Assembly (NCBI RefSeq): GCF_002277025.1 | Contig: NZ_NIWD01000002.1 | Span: 404,241-468,240, forward strand | Length of the DNA: 64,000 nucleotides | From: Sphingopyxis sp. GW247-27LB | Lineage (GTDB): Bacteria > Pseudomonadota > Alphaproteobacteria > Sphingomonadales > Sphingomonadaceae | Direction of reading: 5' to 3' | In this document: positions 58,611-64,000 of the stretch, one piece after another | How the letters are laid out: the number at the start of each line of letters is the position of its first letter | Numbering within the stretch: position 1 is the stretch's first letter | Notes under the pieces: generated by a model | Seen by the model: the letters and a program-made list of their open reading frames with translations, nothing else | The model's database searches: none | What the model was told of the DNA's origin: nothing | Translations under genes and position numbers: made by a program

Positions 58611-59183
58611 ATGAGGGTGGATTTCATCAGGTCGGGCGAGCGCCGCTACAGCGTGCGGGTCGAGCGCGGCAATGCGCCGCCGCTGGTCATGGATCCGGCG
58701 CCGGGGTTCGACGCCGACCTGCCGCACGACATGGTGCATTTCGTCGCCGAGGGCGTGTTGGGGCTGAAGACGGGCGTGTTCGGGCAGATCGCGGCGGGTG
58801 GCAACGCCGGCGGCTTCCGGATCGAGGCGGCGGACGGGGCGCGCGATGCGAAAGAGCATCGCCGCGCGGTGCGCAAACAGGCGGCCAAGGGACAGCGGCT
58901 GGCGAGGGATCAGGGCCGCGAGGGCGAACTCTCCGAACTCGCGGCCTTCCTGTTCGACGTCGAGTGGCGCCGCCGGTCACGCCCGGACAGCGCAACGCAG
59001 CGGGCGGCGCTGGGCGAGGCCGAACGGGTGCGCGCATCGCTGAGCGCGGACGAAAGGGCACGCCTCGACGCGGCCGCGCCGCGGGTGTTCGACATGTTCG
59101 ACGCGCTGTCGGCGGCATGGCGGGCGCTGCGGGCCGGCGAGGCGCTGGCGCTCGAATGGCCGACGCTGGAGCGGGTTGGCTAG
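58611..59183 (+). CDS. Hypothetical protein
   Basis: Predicted 190-residue soluble protein with no family that I recognise. The first half is beta-rich (RRYSVRVERGNAPPLVMDPA, PHDMVHFVAEGVLGLKTGVF); the second is a long charged helical section (EHRRAVRKQAAKGQRLARDQ to LSADERARLDAAAPRVFDMF). The ATG at 58611 lies 20 bases after the dienelactone hydrolase stop, so the two may be cotranscribed. It is convergent with and nearly touches the aldo/keto reductase gene. Confidence 0.6.
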   Translation: MRVDFIRSGERRYSVRVERGNAPPLVMDPAPGFDADLPHDMVHFVAEGVLGLKTGVFGQIAAGGNAGGFRIEAADGARDAKEHRRAVRKQAAKGQRLARDQGREGELSELAAFLFDVEWRRRSRPDSATQRAALGEAERVRASLSADERARLDAAAPRVFDMFDALSAAWRALRAGEALALEWPTLERVG

Positions 59184-59184
59184 C

Positions 59185-60201
59185 TCACCCCATCGGGTAG
59201 AGGATATCCTTGCCGACCTGGTTCAGCGCCTTCATCACATCCTCGCCGAGCACCAGGTCGATCGCATCGAGGATCGGGTCCAGTTGGTTGTCGGCGCTGA
59301 CCCCGACGATCGTCGAGGCGACGAAGTCGTGCTGTTTCGACCAGGCGATCGCCATCGTCACCGGATGCAGTCCCGCCTCGGCGGCGATCGCCAGATAGCG
59401 CGCCGTCGCGGCGAGCGACTTGTCGTTGACGAAGCGGCGTCCCATCGCGGCCTGCCGCCCCTCCATCCGCAGATAGCGCGAGAAGCGCGCGCCCTCGGGC
59501 ATGGCGCCGTCCTGATATTTGCCCGACAGCACCCCGCCGGCGAGCGGCGAATAGGGGATCAGACTGACGCCCTCCTGCCGGCTGACCTGCGCCAGCTCGT
59601 CCTCGAAACGGCGGTTGTTGAGGCTGAAATTATTCTGGATCGTCTCGTAGCGCGCCAGGCCGAGCCGTTCCGATGCACCGAGCGCCTTCATCAGTCCCCA
59701 ACTCGCCTCGTTCGAGCAGCCGAGGATGCGGACCTTGCCCTCGCCCACCAGTTCGTCGAGCGCCTCCATCATCGCGTCATAGGGCGCGTCATGGTCGGGC
59801 CAGTGGGTCTGATAAAGGTCGATATAGTCGGTCTGGAGGCGCGTCAGGCTCGCCTCGACCGCGGTGCGGATATGGTGGCGGTCGAGCGCGGTCGTGCCAC
59901 CCCGGCATGGTGACTTGAACCAGACATGGCTCGGTCCCGACACCTTGGTCGCGAGGATGATCGCGTCGCGGTTCTTGGTCTTGAGCCAGCGGCCGACGAT
60001 CTCCTCGGTGCGCCCGACCCATTTGATATCGGGCGGCACCGGATAGCCCTCGGCCGTGTCGTAGAAATTGATTCCGGCCTCGAAGCAGCGGTCGAGGACG
60101 CGAAACGCGGTTGCTTCGTCGGCCTGGCTGCCGAAGGTCATCGTTCCCATGCAGATGTCGGACACATGGATGGCGCTTCGGCCAAGGCGGCGGCTCTTCA
60201 T
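59185..60201 (-). CDS. Aldo/keto reductase
   Basis: Predicted 338-residue NADPH-dependent oxidoreductase with the (beta/alpha)8 barrel. Catalytic Asp and Tyr lie in [20 protein letters not shown] (about residues 50-57), the Lys in [10 protein letters not shown], and the His in [11 protein letters not shown]. The family insert and [17 protein letters not shown] match the Tas/YajO-like AKR group. The physiological substrate is not evident. The gene is monocistronic. Confidence 0.88.
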   Translation of the reverse strand: MKSRRLGRSAIHVSDICMGTMTFGSQADEATAFRVLDRCFEAGINFYDTAEGYPVPPDIKWVGRTEEIVGRWLKTKNRDAIILATKVSGPSHVWFKSPCRGGTTALDRHHIRTAVEASLTRLQTDYIDLYQTHWPDHDAPYDAMMEALDELVGEGKVRILGCSNEASWGLMKALGASERLGLARYETIQNNFSLNNRRFEDELAQVSRQEGVSLIPYSPLAGGVLSGKYQDGAMPEGARFSRYLRMEGRQAAMGRRFVNDKSLAATARYLAIAAEAGLHPVTMAIAWSKQHDFVASTIVGVSADNQLDPILDAIDLVLGEDVMKALNQVGKDILYPMG

Positions 60202-60268
60202 GGGCTCTGATCTCCGGTCGGGCGGGGAGGGGAGCGCCGTGCATAGGTGGCGCGCCGCGACCTTGCAA

Positions 60269-60859
60269 TCAGATGAGCAGCGCGAGCGATCCGACGAGCA
60301 GCGCAGCCATCGTCCAGTTGAAGACGCGCAGCCGCGCCGGACTCGACAGCCAGCCGCGCAGCGCCTGGCCCATCACCGCCCACAGGCTGGTCGAGGGCAG
60401 GTTGATGACGCCGAACACGGCCGCGACCAGCGCGACCGCGGCGAGATTGCGGTCGGGGGCGTAGAGGGCGATCGCGGTCAGCGCCATCGACCAGGCCTTG
60501 GGATTCACCCACTGGAACAGCATCGCCTGGACGAAGCTCATCGGCTTGCCCCGCGCGCCGCCTTCGGTGTCGGGCGCCGCGGCGTTGGCGATCTTCCACG
60601 CCAGCCACAGGAGATAAACGACGCTCACCACCTTCAGAATCAGGTTCAGGACGGGGAAAAGGTCGAACAGCTCCATCAGCCCCACGCCGACGAGCACGAT
60701 CATCAGCGTGAAGCCGATGCCGACGCCGAGCGCGTGCGGTACGGTGCGGCGCAGGCCGAAATTGGCGCCCGACGCCATCAGCATCATGTTGTTCGGTCCC
60801 GGCGTGATCGAGGTGACGAGCGCGAAGGCGGAGAGCGCGGCGAGGGTGGTCTGTTCCAT
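60269..60859 (-). CDS. LysE-family amino acid exporter
   Basis: Predicted 196-residue inner-membrane protein with six hydrophobic segments. The family N terminus is [20 protein letters not shown], and [19 protein letters not shown] is the conserved middle motif. It would export an amino acid or derivative. Start choice is uncertain: ATG 60859 gives the usual N terminus, while ATG 60880 is also open. It is divergent from an Lrp-type regulator gene, which likely controls it. Confidence 0.85.
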   Translation of the reverse strand: MEQTTLAALSAFALVTSITPGPNNMMLMASGANFGLRRTVPHALGVGIGFTLMIVLVGVGLMELFDLFPVLNLILKVVSVVYLLWLAWKIANAAAPDTEGGARGKPMSFVQAMLFQWVNPKAWSMALTAIALYAPDRNLAAVALVAAVFGVINLPSTSLWAVMGQALRGWLSSPARLRVFNWTMAALLVGSLALLI

Positions 60860-60923
60860 GCGCGCAATATAATTCGTCATCGGCGGCAAGTGATTGCAAA
60901 GTTAGCTGTCATTCGGGTATTAT

Positions 60924-61385
60924 ATGCAATCTATGAATGAGATCGACGCCATAGGCCGCAAGATATTGCGCGAGCTGTCCCGCGAGGGGCGAATCTCCAA
61001 CCTCGACCTTGCCGAGCGCGTCGGGCTGTCGCCCTCGGCCTGCCTGCGCCGTGTGCAGGAGCTCGAACGCAGCGGAGTGATCAGGGGTTATCGCGCGCGC
61101 ATCGATCCGGCGCGAACGGGGACGACCTTCATCGCCTATGTCACGGTGGGCCTGTCGCGCCATACCAAGGACGCGCAGGCGGGTTTCGAGGCTGCGATCG
61201 CCGAAGCCCCCGAAGTGCGCGAGTGTCACAATGTTACCGGCTCGATCGAATATCTGCTGCGCGTCGAGGCCGCCGACCTGGCCGCCTACAAGCATTTCCA
61301 TACCGAGGTGCTGGGCGTGCTGCCGCAGGTGAACGCGATCACCACCTATGTGCTGATGGATTCGCCGAAGGACGAGCGGGGCTGA
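60924..61385 (+). CDS. Lrp/AsnC-family regulator
   Basis: Predicted 153-residue amino-acid-responsive transcription factor. The N-terminal HTH is RISNLDLAERVGLSPSACLR and RVQELERSGVIRGY; the C-terminal RAM domain includes VRECHNVTGSIEYLLRVEAA. The start is ATG 60924 or 60933. With the divergent LysE gene 64 bases away it forms the common regulator/exporter pair. Confidence 0.9.
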   Translation: MQSMNEIDAIGRKILRELSREGRISNLDLAERVGLSPSACLRRVQELERSGVIRGYRARIDPARTGTTFIAYVTVGLSRHTKDAQAGFEAAIAEAPEVRECHNVTGSIEYLLRVEAADLAAYKHFHTEVLGVLPQVNAITTYVLMDSPKDERG

Positions 61386-61388
61386 CTG

Positions 61389-61477
61389 TCATTGCGAGCG
61401 AAGCGAAGCAATCTCCCGCTATCGTTAGGCGAGGCCGGCAGATGGAGATTGCTTCGTCGCTGCGCTCCTCGCAATGA
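61389..61477. repeat. REP-like palindromic element B
   Basis: Nested inverted repeats TCATTGCGAG (61389-61398) with CTCGCAATGA (61468-61477) and GAAGCAATCT (61405-61414) with AGATTGCTTC (61446-61455). The GTCATTGCGAGCGAAGCGAA style is a widespread intergenic repeat of alphaproteobacteria. It follows the lrp stop and may act as a terminator. Confidence 0.75.
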
Positions 61478-61522
61478 CGAGGGGAGGTTGAACCAGCGGT
61501 AATGACACCGCATATCGGTTGC

Positions 61523-62509
61523 ATGCCGAAACTTTCCTTCCTCGACCTCGTCCCCGTCACCGACAGCGGGACGATCGCCCAATCGCTCGCCAACGCCGCC
61601 GATCTCGCGCGCCATGCCGAGGCGCTTGGCTATCATCGCTATTGGGTGGCGGAGCATCACGGCATGGCGGGCATCGCCAGCGCCGCGACCTCGGTCGTGC
61701 TCGCGCATATCGGCCATGCGACGCAGAGCATCCGCATCGGCGCCGGCGGGATCATGCTGCCCAACCATGCGCCGATGGTGATCGCCGAACAGTTCGGCAC
61801 GCTCGAGGCGCTGTTCCCCGGCCGGATAGACCTGGGGCTGGGCCGCGCGCCCGGCTCGGACCAGCGCGTCGCGCAGGCGCTACGCCGCAACTTCGCGAGC
61901 GACGAGCGGCAATTCCCGCAGGATGTCGTCGAACTGCAGGCCTTCCTTGCCGGCGACGAGCGGCTCGGCATCCGCGCGGTGCCGGGGGAGGGAAGCCAGG
62001 TGCCGCTGTGGATCCTGGGATCGAGCCTGTTCGGCGCGCAGCTCGCGGCAATGCTCGGGCTGCCCTATGCCTTCGCGAGCCATTTTGCGCCCGATGCGCT
62101 CGACGAGGCGCTCGATATCTACCGCCGCCAGTTCAAGGCTTCGGCGCAGCTGTCAGAGCCTTATGCCGCCGCGGCGTTCAACGTCTTCGCCGCCGACACG
62201 CGCGAAGAGGCCGAGCTGCTCGCATCGTCGCAGCAGCAGGCGTTCGTCGCGCTGCGCACCGGCAATCCGGGCAAGATGAAGCCGCCGCTCGAAGGCTATA
62301 AGGACGGCCTGCCGCCCAATGCGCGCGCGATCCTCGATCATGTGCTGCAATGTTCGGCGGTCGGTACCGTCGACGATGTCGCGGCGGGCCTCAAGGCCTT
62401 CGTCGCGCGCACCGGCGTCGACGAAGTGATCGTGGCGTCGTCGATGTACGATCATGAGGCGCGCAAACATTCGGTCGCCTTGGCGATGGAGGCGGCGCGG
62501 GGCCTCTGA
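61523..62509 (+). CDS. LLM-class flavin-dependent oxidoreductase
   Basis: Predicted 328-residue luciferase-like monooxygenase of the MsnO8 type. Typical segments are [39 protein letters not shown] near residue 43, and [20 protein letters not shown] near residue 100. Reduced FMN is the expected cosubstrate and the organic substrate is unknown. The ATG at 61523 ([10 protein letters not shown]) was preferred over one seven codons earlier because homologues begin there. Confidence 0.85.
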   Translation: MPKLSFLDLVPVTDSGTIAQSLANAADLARHAEALGYHRYWVAEHHGMAGIASAATSVVLAHIGHATQSIRIGAGGIMLPNHAPMVIAEQFGTLEALFPGRIDLGLGRAPGSDQRVAQALRRNFASDERQFPQDVVELQAFLAGDERLGIRAVPGEGSQVPLWILGSSLFGAQLAAMLGLPYAFASHFAPDALDEALDIYRRQFKASAQLSEPYAAAAFNVFAADTREEAELLASSQQQAFVALRTGNPGKMKPPLEGYKDGLPPNARAILDHVLQCSAVGTVDDVAAGLKAFVARTGVDEVIVASSMYDHEARKHSVALAMEAARGL

Positions 62510-62535
62510 ACCGTCAAGAAATATGACGATCGGAG

Positions 62536-62579
62536 TCATCGAAACATAATCGAAAGGTCATCGGAGCGTCCTCGAATCG
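62536..62579 (+). promoter_or_regulatory. 11-bp phased repeats upstream of the TonB receptor
   Basis: Four consecutive 11-base units (GTCATCGAAAC, ATAATCGAAAG, GTCATCGGAGC, GTCCTCGAATC) start at 62536, 62547, 62558 and 62569. Eleven-base direct repeats with GTCAT resemble the Pho box bound by PhoB-type regulators. They lie 50-95 bases before the start codon. Identity of the regulator is inference. Confidence 0.5.
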
Positions 62580-62630
62580 ACGCGCTGCCTGCCTAGGCGC
62601 GGCGCGTCGTTCCAAAAAGGGGTCGCTTCC

Positions 62631-64000
62631 ATGTCCATCGCCATCCGTCTCGCCGGTGCCAGCCTTCTGGTGCTGGCCGCTTCCCATCAGGCCTATGCGC
62701 AGGAGGCGGCGGCCGACGAAGGCGATGCGATCGTCGTCAGCGGCCAGCGTGCGCAACAGGAGCGCGCGATCGAGATCAAGCGCGACGCGATCGGGATCGT
62801 CGACGTCGCGGCGGCGGACGAGATCGGCCAGCTCCCCGACCGCAACGTCGCCGAAGTGATCGAGCGGCTGCCCGGCGTCGGGGTGCAATATGACCAGGGC
62901 GAGGGGCGCTATGTCGCGATCCGCGGCATCCCTTCCGACCTCAACAATTACACCGTCAACGGCTTCGAACTCGGCAACCCGGACGGCAATACCCGCCGTC
63001 TGCCGCTCGACGTCGTGTCGGGGCAGCTTCTCAACCGCGTCGAGGTGACCAAGGCGAAGACCGCCGATCTCGACGGGCAGGGGATCGGCGGCACGATCAA
63101 CCTCGTCACGCAAACCGCCTTCGACTTCGCCGAACCCTTCGTCCTGTCGGCCAATGCGCAAGTCGGCTATCAGACGCTCAACGAAAAGACACCGATCCGC
63201 GGCGACGCGAGCATCGGCGGGCGTTTCGGCGCCGACGAGCAGTTCGGCGTCCTGATCGGCGGCAGCTATTCGAAACGCGATTTCCAGAGCTTCGGCATCT
63301 TTCCCGACGACTGGTCGCCGTTCCCCGGCGCGGCGCGCGGCGGGATGCCGACCAACATCAAATATACCGATTACCAGCTCGAGCGTGAGCGGATCGGCGG
63401 GGTCGCGTCGTTCGACTGGCGAGCGAGCGACACGACGCACCTGTGGGCGCGCGGGCTCTACAGCAAGTTCACCGAGAACGAATATCGCCAGCGCTTCCGC
63501 CTCGACTTCGCGACCGCCGCGCAGCGCGAGGCCGGGACGGTCACGCTCAACCCCGACGGTGTGAGCGGCGTTTCGACCGCGACCGAGCAGCGGTCGGATC
63601 TTCGCCTCGAATATAAGGAAAAGTCGGTGCTCGTCGGGATGGTCGGCGGCACGACCGAAACCGACGACTGGACGTTCGACTACGGCCTCGCGCGCTCGCA
63701 CAACAAGGTGGTCGAGCCCAACCAGCTCTGGCAGTTCCGCGGCAATCCCGGCACCGTCGATTTCGATTTCAGCGACAAATTGTTCAGCGCCGCGCCGCGC
63801 GCGCCGCTGTCCGCCGACGCGGCGGGCTTTCGCCAATATACGGTGCAGGACGAGAGCGGCGACGAGTATATCTGGACCGGGCGGCTCGACGTGACGCGCC
63901 GGCTCACCTTTGGGGACGAGAGCTGGCTGAAGGTCGGCGGCAAATATCGCGCGACCGACAAGGATTTCGATTCGAACAACACCGTCTTTTCGCGCGGCGG
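62631..64000 (+). CDS. TonB-dependent outer-membrane receptor, 3' end outside window
   Basis: At least 456 residues of an active-uptake receptor, still open at position 64000. A signal peptide ends AYAQEAAAD (about residue 23). The TonB box region is DAIVVSGQRAQQ. The plug domain has EVIERLPGVGVQYDQGEGRY, RLPLDVVSGQLLNRVEVTKA and DGQGIGGTINLVTQ, typical of the TonB-Xanth-Caul subgroup (TIGR01782-like), followed by barrel strands. That subgroup takes up carbohydrates or other nutrients rather than siderophores. The ATG follows AAAAAGGGG. Confidence 0.9.
   Translation, partial: MSIAIRLAGASLLVLAASHQAYAQEAAADEGDAIVVSGQRAQQERAIEIKRDAIGIVDVAAADEIGQLPDRNVAEVIERLPGVGVQYDQGEGRYVAIRGIPSDLNNYTVNGFELGNPDGNTRRLPLDVVSGQLLNRVEVTKAKTADLDGQGIGGTINLVTQTAFDFAEPFVLSANAQVGYQTLNEKTPIRGDASIGGRFGADEQFGVLIGGSYSKRDFQSFGIFPDDWSPFPGAARGGMPTNIKYTDYQLERERIGGVASFDWRASDTTHLWARGLYSKFTENEYRQRFRLDFATAAQREAGTVTLNPDGVSGVSTATEQRSDLRLEYKEKSVLVGMVGGTTETDDWTFDYGLARSHNKVVEPNQLWQFRGNPGTVDFDFSDKLFSAAPRAPLSADAAGFRQYTVQDESGDEYIWTGRLDVTRRLTFGDESWLKVGGKYRATDKDFDSNNTVFSRG

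Noticed and set aside
62514..63836. 440-codon open frame on the minus strand opposite the TonB receptor
   Set aside because: The plus strand encodes clear signal peptide, plug and barrel motifs; the antisense frame is a high-GC shadow.

Overview
The window is high-GC alphaproteobacterial DNA, most likely from a Sphingomonadaceae member such as Sphingopyxis. This rests on overall codon style, the trb-type transfer genes, a REP-like repeat family, an outer membrane receptor of the Xanthomonas/Caulobacter TonB group, and core genes resembling sphingomonad versions. No rRNA, tRNA, CRISPR array, intact insertion sequence or integrase was found.

Positions 1-27,050 are the backbone of a Tn4371-like integrative conjugative element carrying resistance cargo. 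The order is parB; an arsenic operon on the minus strand (arsR, arsC, acr3, arsH); DUF736; a fluoride riboswitch with terminator ahead of crcB and a short cation transporter gene; DUF932; a small XRE regulator; and a run of element genes (a short conserved protein, a frameshifted DUF2285 gene, an AlpA-like HTH, DUF2840, a TraF-type protease, a second DUF736, a lytic transglycosylase). A candidate oriT, the relaxase, the coupling protein TraG, a CopG-like protein and a complete trbBCDEJKLFGI-DUF2274 operon follow. The trb genes mostly overlap by 4 bases and look intact, but the regulatory part upstream shows decay: one frameshift, and no repA or parA.

Positions 27,050-43,760 form a second accessory block concerned with the cell envelope and efflux. 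On the minus strand are a LysR regulator, a TauE/SafE permease, a DedA protein, an OprP-like porin and a PepSY protein. An RND pump is split: adaptor and outer-membrane factor on the plus strand, and the inner-membrane permease convergent on the minus strand. A chrB relic, a family 4 glycosyltransferase, a TVP38/DedA protein, a methyltransferase-like protein and an OmpR-type two-component system come next. About 150 bases of promoter DNA with 11-base-phased CTGAC/GTCAG repeats occur twice (about 31.5 and 38.3 kb), and a third GTCAG pair precedes the methyltransferase gene. This suggests one regulon, plausibly run by the local two-component system.

Positions 44,190-64,000 look like ordinary chromosome: glucokinase, DUF808, an omega-amino acid aminotransferase, gph, glmU, glmS, a GFA enzyme, HAD phosphatases, dienelactone hydrolase, aldo/keto reductase, a LysE/Lrp divergent pair, an LLM flavin enzyme, and the start of a TonB-dependent receptor cut by the window edge. 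A toxin-antitoxin pair sits just before glmS, and a lower-GC gene for a TIR/deoxyribosyltransferase-like protein overlaps the glmS stop codon.
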